Source of the DNA: Serripes groenlandicus
Lineage: Eukaryota; Mollusca; Bivalvia; Cardiida; Cardiidae
NCBI GenBank assembly: GCA_031761405.1
Contig: JASEVX010000008.1
Coordinates: forward strand, 42,689,269-42,753,268
Length of the DNA stretch: 64,000 nt
Reading direction: 5' to 3'
Each line of letters starts with the position of its first letter. Position 1 is the first letter of the stretch. This document shows positions 11,451 through 22,625 of the stretch, piece after piece. Under the pieces are notes generated by a model. That model worked only from the letters and a program-made list of their open reading frames with translations, was not told where the DNA came from and did no database searches. The position numbers and the translations under genes were made by a program.

Positions 11451-12298
11451 GCCTTCTTGTTCGAAATATTTACATCCTAGTCTGTCTGCTTGTACAGGTT
11501 ATTTAAATGTACTGAACTGCATCTGCTTCCTTTAAGTCATGCTTCAAAATCATGCGCGGCGTCTTTGATGCTTTGCATCAAAATTCTTCTTGTTAAAGAA
11601 CAGGCATGCACATAAATTACATGTAGTATATATTTCCAATTTTACCTCATACAATAAAATATATGCGCATGTATTGATACGTTGTTAATGTTTAGGGCAA
11701 CATAATATATACATGTACGTTGAGAACATTTAAGGAGAACGGAATCTACGATTCACTTAATTAAATCTCTGCAAAGAAAATGAGATAGTCGAATATAATA
11801 GATAAACATTCAATATAGGAATGAAAAAGAAGAACACTAAAAAAAGATCGCCTAGCATGAGAATATATACCAAGAAAAGTTAACTTTGAATTCCAAAATT
11901 CTTTGTTTTTACAAACTAAGCAATCAGGACGGCGATGTTTCAACCAACTTTAACTTATTCATAAGGTAGAATAACCACATAGGTAACGATTACACAGCCG
12001 AATTTTAACGAAGACAGGTAAAATATGTTTACTTATATCTCATTCTTTCAACTACAGTTCAGTCATAGTTGTCCGTATTAACATATTTTTCCAAAGCAGA
12101 AATGATGTATTCGTGAACCCTAGGTCGAATAAGTTTCACAGTATACATGTACTTAGTATAGGGTATAATTCACCACACTTCTAATGCATCATTACACGTA
12201 AACGTAAAGCCCGTCTTTCTAATATAATATAAAAACAAGTTTGTTTTACGTTTTTGGTTGTCTACTAAAATAAATACAAGTTTACCTTTATCACAGAT
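11451..12298. other. unique AT-rich sequence
   Basis: No recognised gene, RNA or element. Confidence 0.4.
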
Positions 12299-12532
12299 TT
12301 AACCCTTTCCCTCATATAGACACTTTCTGACGCCTCTGCATCAGACGGCTTTTTAAAAACATAGTGACAAAAGAAGAAATTGCTCAAAACGAGAAATTTC
12401 TCCTTTTGCCACAATGATTTCCACTTAAAGTCATAGGTTATCCATTCAATTAACTAAAGAGATTTTTTATTTTTTGACAAAATATGTTCAAAGTCTTCTG
12501 CTGCAGAATTGTTGTATGAGGGCAAGGGTTAA
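12299..12532 (+). mobile_element. TTAA-MITE, full length
   Basis: Bounded by TTAA at 12299-12302 and 12529-12532. TIRs CCCTTTCCCTCATA and TATGAGGGCAAGGG. The palindromic centre is AGAAATTGCTC/GAGAAATTTCT. Orientation '+' is defined here as the ATAGACRCTTTCTGACGCC end on the left. Confidence 0.9.
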
Positions 12533-12911
12533 CGCAATTAACTCATCGATTATTTGTTTATCAGCATTTACAAAAAGTTGATCACAATACGGTATATCGA
12601 ATCAAAGAATGAAAAATGAAAAAAGTAACAAAATAACCCGTATGTAAAAAAGTATCTCTCCACGCAAGGAACCCCCCTCACCTCCGAAAACAAATGGATA
12701 CAAATAAATGATCCCCACAAAAACAACAACAAATACGTCAACGATACGACACTAAAATACTGTAGTGACCGTTAACACAGGTCGTGTGGTATTTCTTAAT
12801 TGCATTGGTAGACTATTGATCATCATTAAAGAATACGCACCTCTGGAGATATAGGTAATGAATACCATTATCTGTTTAAATGCTCACATTTCAACCAATT
12901 ACCAAAGAAAC

Positions 12912-13141
12912 TTAACCCTTTCCCTCATACGACAATTCTGCATCAGACGACGTTGAACGTTTTTTGTCAAAACATAGAATATCTCCATAATTGAATGGAT
13001 AACCTATGACAAAAAGTGGAAAACATTGTGGCAAAATGAGAAATTGCACGTTTTGTGCAATTTCTTCTTTTGTCACTATGTTTTCAAAAAAGCGTCTGCT
13101 GCAGAGGCGTCAGAAAGCGTCTATATGAGGGAAAGGGTTAA
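12912..13141 (-). mobile_element. TTAA-MITE, full length
   Basis: TTAA at both ends; the perfect outer repeat is CCCTTTCCCTCATA/TATGAGGGAAAGGG. The loop variant GAAATTGCACGTTTTGTGC pairs with its own right half. Copies 56989 and 53832 share the 'CACGTTTTGTG'-type loop. Confidence 0.92.
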
Positions 13142-13504
13142 ACCTGAAAAGTATAGAAGAATTAACAATCTTCTTAGTTTCGATTCTCTCATGAATGAGA
13201 ATGAAGAAAATGTCCTATTTAAACTTTGTAAGTTCATTAATTACATTTTAAGGTATTTTCAACAATCTCTGGGCCATTAACCAAAATCGTTCTCCACTTC
13301 TCTACAGCCCAGCGATCCTTAATTACCAAATATAATCCGAAGCAATCATTTACATTTCTACTAATGAATGTACCAAATAGACCACAAATCATTAAGGAAA
13401 GGTTATTAGAATATGTTTAAGTCAGCCATAAAGCGTGTCCATGTTAATATTAGTTTGGCGTGGTGACACGTTTTTATGTTGATAGTTTTTAGAATTCTAG
13501 CAAG
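13142..13504. other. unique sequence
   Basis: Nothing recognised between the MITE and the SINE head. Confidence 0.35.
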
Positions 13505-13524
13505 CCGCAGAGTAACTATAGTTT

Positions 13525-13600
13525 GTAAGCTAGGATTCGAGCTAACAACTCCTGGATTGTAACCACGCGTCGCTACCAACTGAGCTACCGGGGCTTAGCG
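13525..13600 (-). repeat. tRNA-like SINE head
   Basis: The reverse complement reads GCCCCGGTAGCTCAGTTGGT with an A-box (TAGCTCAGTTGG) and a B-box-like CTCGAATCC. The T arm pairs poorly, so a working tRNA is unlikely. The sequence left of it (lower coordinates) does not match the SINE body seen elsewhere. Confidence 0.5.
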
Positions 13601-13849
13601 AAACAGGTGGATAAAGATGATACTTTCGAGAATTAACGTAATGGCTCTCCGAGTTAATGGATGAACTTTTTGTAACGCAGCGTGTTATTCGGATTAATAA
13701 AGCTAAATGTGTACACACCGAGACTTGAACATTAAGCCATTCGCGAAGGTACACCGTAACGTATCCACGAGTGTAGTGGTCCGAATGATGTTTTCCGATA
13801 TCTGAGGTCAAGTCGTTTTCACAAAACGTATTTGTATAACTGTCCGGCT

Positions 13850-14445
13850 CATGTTAATTGTGTGGAGTAGTACGTTCTGATACATGTTCAAGTAATATTA
13901 CTTCATTCCGGGCTTATTTTTTAAAGGATATTTTTTCTTCAGAAACAACTCACAAGCAATAGAACATTGAAAATTTAATAAAAAAAAGTATTAAGTATAC
14001 TCTTAAAATCATATCTAGTTATTTATTTAACCCATTACTTCACATGGCTTTTCATAGGTCGTCTGCTTCACAATCATCGGGCGAACAATTTCACAAATTT
14101 GGAAAACTAAAAGAATTATAAGTAAGTAAGTAAGTATTTACATATATATTTATATATTTATAATATACGTTTATTCTTTAACAATTATTATTAACACCCG
14201 GCCCCATGGGCCTATAAGTCACCAAAACATATATATTTTATTATATCATTCAAATATACAAGATATATCTAAACAAAACAGTGTGATCGGACGTGCAATT
14301 AGTCATTTTATTCCGTCGTATAAACAAATGTAGAAATCATCTAATAGAGTAGATTATGTTTCATATGATCAAAACCTTAGAAATAATTAATGGAAAAAGT
14401 GGTATAGATTTTTACAGGAAATATATACAGGAAAGAAAATAGTAT
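13850..14445. other. unique AT-rich sequence
   Basis: Contains AAGTAAGTAAGTAAGT near 14120 and AT runs only. Confidence 0.35.
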
Positions 14446-14449
14446 TAAT

Positions 14450-14575
14450 AAAGTGTTGAAAATATTGCAATAAAATGTGAAATTGCTCGTTTTGAGCAAT
14501 TTCACCTTTTATTGCAATGTTTTCAAAAGTCGTCTGCAACAGCAGTCGAAAACAATAAAGGCATTACTGAATAAT
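14450..14575. repeat. MITE-derived hairpin remnant
   Basis: ATTGCAATAAAATGTGAAAT pairs with ATTTCACCTTTTATTGCAAT around a GCTCGTTTTGAGC loop, followed by TTTTCAAAAGTCGTCTGC. Both outer TIRs are missing. Confidence 0.6.
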
Positions 14576-15300
14576 TATTGAAGCCAGAGTAACATGACTT
14601 GGTATAGACATGGGTATCAAACTCCATTTGGAAATGTTGAACGTTTTTTAAGTTATGCGGTAAGGTTAAAGTGTTGTGAAGCCGCAGACAACTACAATGG
14701 TATCACACTAGTTAGACGTTTTCTTCGGAAAACAGACGATTTAAAAAACACGACAAGAATGCACTGAGGATGATAACATTGTTTTATTATATAGATAACG
14801 ATCGGATGGTATGTATGCCTTACGGGATGTGTAATGTACCTCGCGTAATGTTACTCGACAGTTATCACGCTCCTGACCTTTGTCCACAGATTCACATGTT
14901 TGTATATATTGTTTTACAAGGCTTCATCCCGATTTCTGTTAAATAATGATGTTCAGCGATATCGTTTTACAAAACTTATTTTTGACACATATCACAATTA
15001 TGTATATATATGGTATAATAAAGACTCGGATGCTAATTTCATCTATACAAAGGGAAGAAAGTCGACCCCGAAGGATAAAATGTGCACAAACGCACGCATA
15101 AGAATTGTTTTTAGAAATAAGACGCCGGCCTCCATCAAGATAGGAGGGATCCTGAACATATTTACACAAAATAAAAATAAAAGTTAAGCAATGGAATAGT
15201 CTTACTTATTTAGATAAAAAAGACGACGTTGTAGTATATCATAACAGGTTTTGGCACATATCCGTATCATATCGGAGTGAACACAACTTTTAGTTGTTCA
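14576..15300. other. unique sequence, short frames only
   Basis: Two overlapping frames at 14900-15187 (+) and 14939-15169 (-) match nothing I recognise and lack splice or composition support. Confidence 0.3.
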
Positions 15301-15303
15301 GTT

Positions 15304-15537
15304 TTAGATGTATATTATAAATACAGGACATAGCTTGATAGCCCTGTCGATCAGAGTCCGTCTCAAATCAGCATACAAATAACAATCCATCAAAACATGC
15401 ATTTCATCTTCAACTAGATTGCAGGAAGGACATTTTCGGTCATATGTAGGCATACCATCATAGCGACCAGTCTCAATTCGAATTGGTGCAACACCACACC
15501 GAAACTTACTAAAAGCAGCCCTATGACTTGTTGGCAT
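15304..15537 (-). pseudogene. non-LTR retrotransposon protein tail
   Basis: The frame contains HRAAFSKFRCGVAPIRIETG followed by GRY, then CPSCN-VEDEMHVLMDCYLY. This R-x-G-x-x-P-I-x-I-E-x-G-R-Y...C-x-x-C...E-D-E-x-H...C-x-x-Y pattern is typical of the region downstream of reverse transcriptase in mollusc and cnidarian LINE-type proteins. It is cut off at both ends; no RT domain is seen in the upstream 1 kb. The methionine at 15537 is only the first in-frame ATG. Confidence 0.65.
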
Positions 15538-15769
15538 GATGAGCGTATGGACAGTTAATTGTCTGACGAAACCACGTTTGAACCCCGGGGAGCACGGTAT
15601 TACGTAGAAAACAACACCCGTTTGGATGCCGTCATGTAAATGTAAGAATCCCCTTAGCCGATTGGCTTTCTTTGAGATTTGAGACGGTGTTCACGATTGA
15701 GTCTCATTGGACAGGCATCCCCAATAATTTTGATCATCAGATAAGATATCAAATATCGAGAAGCCTAGC

Positions 15770-15965
15770 AAATGGCGGACATTAGCTCCTCTGGATATTA
15801 CCCCCTTCGTAGAAAAGGAAATAGGCAGGCATTAGCCACTTCACATGCGGAGATTATACCTGATTTCTGAAAGCGAACATTATCCCCGACGTATACGGAC
15901 ATTAACCCCACTCATAGGATTGCTGAAATCGGACATTAGCCCCTTCGATATCAATAACGAACATC
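15770..15965. repeat. degenerate ~45-bp minisatellite
   Basis: The phrase GGACATTAGCCCC recurs about five times with variants (GACATTAGCTCC, GGCATTAGCC, GAACATTATCCCC, GACATTAACCCC). Confidence 0.5.
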
Positions 15966-15984
15966 TATTTAATATGCACTGGAT

Positions 15985-16195
15985 TAACCCTTTCCCACAT
16001 ACATTAAGACGATATTGACTTTATCAAGGCAATAGTATGGAAAGTCCCTATTCTTTTAAGTGAAAAGGTAGAATGGTTTGTGATTAAAGGAGAAATTGCT
16101 TGTTTTGAGCAATAACTCCAAACGTTTTCTTAAGTCCTCTGGAGAGGAATCAGAAAGCGTTTTGAGATTTTATCTTGCAAAGAAATTATTGAATG
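15985..16195 (-). repeat. partial TTAA-MITE
   Basis: Starts TTAACCCTTTCCCACATAC and keeps the GGAGAAATTGCTTGTTTTGA loop; the right TIR is degraded to TTTTGAGATTTTATC. Confidence 0.6.
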
Positions 16196-16514
16196 GGAAA
16201 GACAAATAACATCTATTTAAATGTTTACAATAAACTTTATTTCCATGAATGAATTACACAAACAAGTATATTTCTTCGAATAAGAACATATGTTTTAATT
16301 AACCTTTTCCCACATGCAGCCAATGCGGAAGAGCAGCCATTTATACACTACGGATTAATGTTCGAGAAATACCAGAGAAAGAAAAGAAGGGTAGGTGTGT
16401 ATGCTATATTACTGGAATCATGTTTAACACCATTTGAACATTAATGAATGTATTCAAGTACATGTACCAAGTCAGATACAATATTGTGTTTGTATGATTC
16501 AAATATAATAAGAG

Positions 16515-16700
16515 TTAAACTCTTTCACTGCCAAATTTCACAAAGTCGACTCTTCCTTGTTGAAAAATTGGACGACTCCATTTTTAGTCAAACAAGAAAT
16601 TTGGTAAAAGTTTATGTCCAAGTGGCAATCAATGCAGATTACGAGCTGTCTCTCCTGAATCTACATTGTTTGCAAAAGCCTTTAATTGCCTTTGTCATAG
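16515..16700. mobile_element. second TTAA-MITE family, decayed copy
   Basis: Starts TTAAACTCTTTCACTGCC and shares AGTCGACTCTTCC, AATGCAGATT and TTGTTTGCAAA words with the copy at 17259-17464. The right end is degraded. Confidence 0.55.
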
Positions 16701-16719
16701 ATATCTAACTAAAGTGATA

Positions 16720-17258
16720 TGGGATGCCATATGTCTTTTACTACATATTCATCTGCATGGTATCGTTGGCTATTCCCTTTTAAAGCTTCTAATATGACAA
16801 AGTGGTTTGTCCTCCAAAACTATATTGAGACCATTCTTTCCTTTCGTTTATAGAGAATTTCCCTAGTTTTACATTGTTGCATCTAAAGAATCGGCCGTGA
16901 TCGAATGATATTCGTGTATACTTTTGAACCGGGTGTTCGGGGTTTGATCCCTTATCGCGGCGATCTGGTCGAATGCCCTAACTAGTAAAGCAAGGTATAC
17001 TCCATAGCCTATGACTGGTTTGTGTATTAAAGGATGAATAATAAGTGTTCAATTTTCGTGATATAACTGAAATAATGTTGAAAACGGCGGAAAATCCCAA
17101 TGAAAATAAAAGTATTCTGAATAAAGAGTGTTAAATGTTCGCCATATAATCGTCCAAGCATCCCTATAATAGTTACTCCTCTATTACGCAGTAATACGGG
17201 GAAGGTTTTCCGGGCTATAACAGAGGATGCTGTATAATGACGTAATACGGACTTGTCG
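16720..17258. other. mostly unique; weak SINE-like head
   Basis: 16887-16975 resembles a decayed tRNA-like head (GGGTTTGATCCCTTATCGCG versus the intact GGGTTCGATACCCGG). Nothing else recognised. Confidence 0.35.
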
Positions 17259-17464
17259 TTAACTCTTTCAGCGCCACGGGCAATATTGAGGTGTTTGCAA
17301 ACAATGCAGATTCAGGCGAGTCAGCTCGTAACGAGATGTCTCACCTAAAATCAGCATTGTTTGCCGTTTAGCTACCAAAATAGTCCAAAACGTTGAGAAA
17401 TGGACATACCCGATTTTGAACATGGAAGAGTCGACTTTAAACAATTCGGCGCTGAAAGAGTTAA
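17259..17464. mobile_element. second TTAA-MITE family, intact copy
   Basis: Both ends carry TTAACTCTTTCAGCGCC in inverted orientation (right end GGCGCTGAAAGAGTTAA). It is 206 bp long with an AATGCAGATT...AATCAGCATT inner palindrome. Its right TTAA (17461-17464) is also the left TTAA of the next MITE. Confidence 0.85.
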
Positions 17465-17689
17465 CCTTTTCCCGCATACAACAAATCTGCAGCAGTTAAC
17501 TTTGAAAACACATGGAAAATAGAGGTATAATTACCGAAATAAAGTTGAAAACAATGTGGCAGAAGGAGAAATTGCTCGTTTATGTATAATTACTGACGTT
17601 TTGAAACAACTTCTCCTTTTATCACAATGTTTTCAATAGTCGTCTGCTATGGAAGCGCCAGAAAGCGTCTATATTTGTGAACGGGTTAA
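17461..17689 (-). mobile_element. TTAA-MITE, B-type ends
   Basis: Begins TTAACCTTTTCCCGCATAC and ends GAACGGGTTAA. It has an insertion in the loop (TTATGTATAATTACTGACG). The B-type sub-family has CACATACAACAAATCTGCAG instead of CTCATACGACAATTCTGCAG. Confidence 0.85.
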
Positions 17690-18177
17690 ATAAAACAAAA
17701 CGAATGGCGATTTTCTCGCATGGTGTGACTCAGAATTATAAAAGAATCTCTCAACCGGGAACTCTTTACATTTTAGTGTTGCCTAACAATAAAGACAAGA
17801 CGAACGTTTGACGCAAAGCATCAAAGAAGCCGCTATATTTTGTTTCACATGAAGAAATACAAAAAATAGGACATTTAAATCTTTAAAACGTTAGAAAGAT
17901 TTAATCTGTAGTTAGTAATGCAGATATCGGTATTTGAATGAAAGACGGATGATTTAGAGTTAAACTGATCATGAAAAGTGACATAAAAGATTTATACTAA
18001 AGATAAATGGACAAAGAGGTTATGATAAATTTCAATTTGTACCAAAAACAATCAACTAACAAATATTTGTACGAAAACGCGCCCTGTTATGATAATATTT
18101 TTGTCAATAAATGCTGACACACCGAATATCAAAATCTGATTTTGGTTTGTATTGGTAAGTCATGATAGTGAACAAGG
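17690..18177. other. unique AT-rich sequence
   Basis: Nothing recognised. Confidence 0.35.
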
Positions 18178-18637
18178 GTTTAATCATTTCCCACATAAAA
18201 CAAATCTGCAGCAGACGACTTTGAAATTATCTAGTACAAAATATAGAAATTCTCTATAAATTATAGTATGAGATTTGAAAAGTGTTGAAATTATTGTGGT
18301 AAATGCAGAAATTGCTCACTATGATAAATTTCTCCTTTTGCGACAATGATTTCAATGATGTTTAACCTGACAGACTTTGAAATTATCAAGTACAAAACAT
18401 AGACAATCTCTTTAAATGAAAGTAAGATAATTGAAAATAGTTGAAATTATTGTGGCAAATGGAGCAATTGCTCATTATGCTGCAGAGGCTCAGAAAGGGT
18501 ATATATGTGAGAGGTTTAAAACCGTAAATAGAGTAATTTAAGCTCATCATGAGGGCAATTTCACCTTTTACCACATTGATTTCAAAAGTCGCCTGTTGCA
18601 GGGGCTCAGAAAAGGTATATATGTGGGAAAGGGTTAA
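18178..18637 (-). repeat. rearranged or nested MITE cluster
   Basis: Three partial B-type copies run together. The phrases GACTTTGAAATTATC (18217, 18374) and GGCTCAGAAA (18486, 18601) each occur twice. The outer right end is GTGGGAAAGGGTTAA at 18622-18636. Confidence 0.65.
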
Positions 18638-18639
18638 AA

Positions 18640-19300
18640 CCGTAAATGGAGAAAATTAAGGCCATTCATATGTGTACATTACCTGATTCAGTGTTAATTT
18701 AAATTATTATTGGAGAGAGTTTCCTGTGAAAATATTTGGACCCAAAACATTGGTAAAAAAGGATGAAATGTAAAGGTGTTAGAAATTACAATACGAGTAT
18801 ACTGCAAAAACACCACTTTTTGTTATTGTTTCATCAAAGTGTCGAACGAGCAAACGTTCTTTTTCGTTCCCGGTTTAAGCAAAAACATCAAATAATATAT
18901 CTATAGGTGCTACCTATTTACGAAAAAACGCAAGATAATTAAATAATTAAACAAAAATGAAAGAACATACTTTGGCCATACAAAAAGGATTTATAAGTAA
19001 TTGACTAGACAATAATAATGTTAATGTCATGTTTCTTGCATTATCAAAACATATTTGGAATTCGTATTGCTGTCGTCTATTATTACGAACAGAAAATAAT
19101 AAAGTAAAAACTTTCAGAAAATCAAGGAATACATTTATAATGAACGAGGTTAAAACATGAGGGCCAAGATGATTCTTAATCGATCACCTGCATTATGGTA
19201 AAGAAGCAAATAGATCAGCCCTTTTCTGATGCCATCTGGCGAATACCTTTTTCAACCAGTCAATATGACTGGAACAAATTATGTAAGGGGTCACATTTCT
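18640..19300. other. unique AT-rich sequence
   Basis: Nothing recognised. Confidence 0.35.
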
Positions 19301-19430
19301 GCTAAACCCTTTCCCTATTAGAGACAGTTTCTGAGGCCTATGCAACAGACGATTTAGGAAAAGATTGTCACCAAAAGAACAATTGCTCCTTATGAGAAAG
19401 TTATCCTTTTGCCACAATGTTTGATAAATA
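19301..19430 (+). repeat. MITE left-half remnant
   Basis: AAACCCTTTCCCTATTAGAGAC, then GCAACAGACGATT and TCCTTTTGCCACAATGTTT. The right half is missing. Confidence 0.55.
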
Positions 19431-19737
19431 ATTATACTTTGAATGAGTGTGGCAATAGCTCATGTATAGGAATTTGGGGTCTTTCATGTTGATACCACTT
19501 TTTTTTTGCGGGAAACGACGTCGCTCCATTGACGTTACGCCAAGATGAAGTGTAACGGAAATGACGTCACGTCCTTCTTTGGCAACGACACAGTCAAAAT
19601 TTAGGTTCGGGCGTAGAAGGCTAATGCTGTCGGTTTTTTGACGAACGGGAAAACATATTTATGTTATTATGTTTTAACTTTTCGTACAAATGTTTATTCC
19701 CACATAACACAGCATTTTAATGATCTTAAATATCTAT

Positions 19738-20150
19738 TTAAAAAAAAAATGATTAAAAATACGACAATAATTTTCAATCCGTGTTTTTCCGCTCATTTTA
19801 TAAATACCCAAAATACCGATTTTAAAAAAAATGATTAAAAAGACGAAAATAATTTTCAATCCGTGTTTTTCTGCTCATTTTATACATACCCAAAATACCG
19901 ATTTAAAAAAATGATTAAAAAGACGACAATAATTTTCAATCCGTGTTTTTCCGCTCATTTTATACATACCCAAAATACCGATTTTAAAAAAAATGATTAA
20001 AAAGACGACAATAATTTTCAATCCGTGTTTTTCTGCTCATTTTATACATACCCAAAATACCGATTTAAAAAAATGATTAAAAAGACGACAATAATTTTCA
20101 ATCTGTGTTTTACGTCTGCCTTTTATACATATCCAAAATGGCGGCCCCCA
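19738..20150. repeat. five-copy tandem repeat of about 82 bp
   Basis: ATAATTTTCAATCCGTGTTT recurs near 19768, 19849, 19930, 20013 and 20094, with CATACCCAAAATACCGAT between. A poly-A run follows at 20193-20214. Confidence 0.85.
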
Positions 20151-20269
20151 TGGATTTTTCCAGTTTCATTTCAGAAAGCTTCATGGGTTATTGAAAAAAA
20201 AAAAAAAAAAAAAAATCACACCTGTTAACTATAAGCGAAGGTTTTTTTTCGTATAAAAGCGAATGAGGC

Positions 20270-21140
20270 CATTTACAACACAAGCATATAAGCTCATTGT
20301 ACATAGCATACATAATTAACATACATGGTAATAACAATAGTAATCATTCAATTTGTAGTTTTCAACCAAAGTAAAAATACGAAACAATTTGTGTAGAGGG
20401 TCACTGAAGGACCCTTTCTTCCATATTCTTTTAATCAGACAATCTGATTCAGAGAAGAATAATTTTAAAGTAATGGAATTTTTCTCCCCTTCTGATGCCG
20501 AAGCAACCAAAGTTCTGTATATCAAATATATATTTGAACAATTTTGAAAGAGGACTTTCAAAGTACGATTCCTATTAGGTTTGGTTGAAATTGGTCCATT
20601 GGATAAGGAGGAGATGTCATTTGAAGCTTACAGGTTTTTTTACCCAATTTCTGATGCCACCTGTCTTTCAACAGATCACTTCTGCTTGGCAAAAGTATGT
20701 AGACGGTCACTGAAGAAACATATCTATAAATTTATCTTGAAATAAGATAAGCACTTTCTTAAGAAATGATTTGTTGCCCCCTTTCTGATGCCGCCTGGCT
20801 GCCATACCATGGCTTGAACAAGTGTTGTAGAGGGTCACCCAAGGAATATTTCTATCAGATTGTATTGGAACTAGACATGTGGTTTAAGAGGAGAATTTCT
20901 TTTTAAAATACTGACTATTTTTCTCCCTGTTGATGCCTCAGCAACCAACATTCTTCATATAATTTAAATATTTGAACAAAAGGACCACCAAAGTATCATT
21001 CCTGTGAAGTTCGGTTGAGGGGATATGTTGTTTCAAGCTTAAAATTAACGACGGACGGATGACGATGAGGTAAGCTAATACAACAGGCCCAAGAGGACAA
21101 GTACAGCTCCACTCCCACAGAGCGAAAAACACACACACTA
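20270..21140 (+). mobile_element. A-type tandem-core element and adjoining head
   Basis: The core repeats GTGTAGAGGGTCAC...AAGGA and TTTCTGATGCC about every 210 bp. The tail ACGACGGACGGATGACGATG then GAGGTAAGCTAA is the usual CGACG-rich A-type tail. It is followed at once by another head, ACAGGCCCAAGAGGACAAGT. Confidence 0.6.
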
Positions 21141-21169
21141 TATTGACTGACTTCTGTCAAGTTATATGA

Positions 21170-21545
21170 CTGAGAAGGTCACTAAAGAAATGTTTATGTA
21201 CCAGTTTGTATTTAACAAGAATATTTCCAAGTGTGTCCCTATAATATATATTATATCTAAAGGGGTATAAATTGAACAAACTTGGTAGAGGACCACTAGA
21301 CCATTGCACTCATCAAATATCTAAGCTTCAGACCTTCCTTTTTCAGATAAAAAGAGTTTTAAAGTTTTACCTATATATCTCTATAAAAATCATGTGACCA
21401 CCGGGACGGGGCCAATTTCGACCCCTGGTGCATAATTTGAACAATCTTGGTAGAGGTCAAATAGACAATGCTATACACCAAATATCTAAGCTCTACGTCT
21501 TTCGGTTTTAGTTCACAATACACCAAATAATTTCCTTCTTTGGTT
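21170..21545 (+). repeat. A-type core remnant
   Basis: TTGAACAAACTTGGTAGAGG and TTGAACAATCTTGGTAGAGG (21273, 21438) with CAAATATCTAAGCT match the cores at 28 and 31 kb. Confidence 0.55.
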
Positions 21546-21943
21546 ACCATGTAAAGCGACCATTTTCAGTCCTCAATTGTCACACTTTCTAAGCGTTTCT
21601 CATGTAGAACACCGTATATCATTGATAATAGTTACCTCTAAGCTTTAAAACAATCTTCAGAAAATGAGGTGAAAATGGTAACTGTCAAACTCACTGTGTA
21701 ACAAGGAATTTCACAAAATTCCAGAAAAAAATCAGGAAATTCGTAAAATGGCCAATTCACTTAGGGATTTCGTGTAAAGCTTAAAAAGTTCAGGAATTTC
21801 GCGAAGTTACTGAAAAATACTTCAGTTATTTCACGAAATTCCCGAATTATACCCTCAATAGAAATAGTCAAAACAGTTCTATTCAATATTAAATGTATTC
21901 ATAATTGTGTACATGTGCAACATATTATCAGCTACTTTTTTCA

Positions 21944-22124
21944 GGAATTTCGTGAAATTCCTAGTTACACAGTTTGACTTTAACACACATATCTTATGAC
22001 TGCCCTATACTGGTCGTCTCAGATTGACATTTGCGACAGATTTTCAAGTTGACGCTTACTATAGTATAGGGCAATCATAAGATATATGTGTTAAACTGTG
22101 TAACTAGGAATTTCACGAAATTCC
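21944..22124. repeat. nested inverted repeat
   Basis: Arms 21944-22010 and 22064-22124 read outward from the same text (GGAATTTCGTGAAATTCC, CTAGTTACACAGTTT, TAACACA, ATCTTATGA, GCCCTATAC). A direct repeat, GTACATGTGCAACATATTAT plus CAGCTACTT, lies on both sides (21909 and 22228), pointing to an insertion or segmental duplication here. Confidence 0.75.
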
Positions 22125-22261
22125 AGAAATTGATATGTGTAACAGTCAAACTGTGTAACTAGGAGTTTCACGAAATTCCTGAAAAATCAGGAAATTCGTG
22201 AAATGGCCAATTCATATTAAAAGTTGTGTACATGTGCAACATATTATCAGCTACTTTATTT

Positions 22262-22625
22262 AATTCTTTGAGGCTTTTGAAATGTAAACCCAGATGAGAG
22301 CCTCTGAAACTGACTTTTTGTGATGTTTGCATACATTTTAGCAAGGTGTTTCAGCATCCTGTCATGACCTCCATGCTGATGATGTCAAATGTGTCTTCTA
22401 TAGTGGCGTAGTAGACTTGTTGATCTTCTCGAAATCCGCTTTTCGACATTACCACACTGTAAAACTTCATATTTCTCCAAAATGTAATATTGGTGACGTG
22501 ACTTAGTTGACTGCTGTTTTCAGATCGTCGATTGTCTTGTAATAAACTTCTTTAGGAATAAGATGTTTCTCGTATCGAGAATACCTCTGAAACAAGGCCT
22601 CTCTGAATTCTAGTTCAACATTCAT
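22262..22625 (-). pseudogene. GIN/KRBA2-like integrase N-terminal region, frameshifted
   Basis: Reading the minus strand from 22625 gives MNVELEFREALFQRYSRYEK, then HLIPKEVYYKTIDDLKTAVN and a stop. One base later the frame resumes as RHQYYILEKYEVLQCGNVEK, then another frame gives QQVYYATIEDTFDIIS, and a fourth HGGHDRMLKHLAKMYANITK. In order these match the pre-integrase and H2C2 zinc-binding segments of KRAB-A-domain-containing-2/SCAND3-like and GIN-type proteins (QYYLL-KYE-LQCG-VEK; YYATIEDT-DII; HGG-DRM-KHL). The family's first zinc-ligand His segment is missing, and the DDE core that should follow is replaced by the nested repeat at 21.94-22.22 kb. Non-functional. Confidence 0.75.

Noticed and set aside
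13026..13280. 84-residue frame with [13 protein letters not shown] text
   Set aside because: Translation of a MITE right half; the same peptide appears wherever the MITE occurs (for example 53465-53947).
14900..15187. 95-residue frame
   Set aside because: No similarity recognised, overlapped by a similar-length frame on the other strand, AT-rich.
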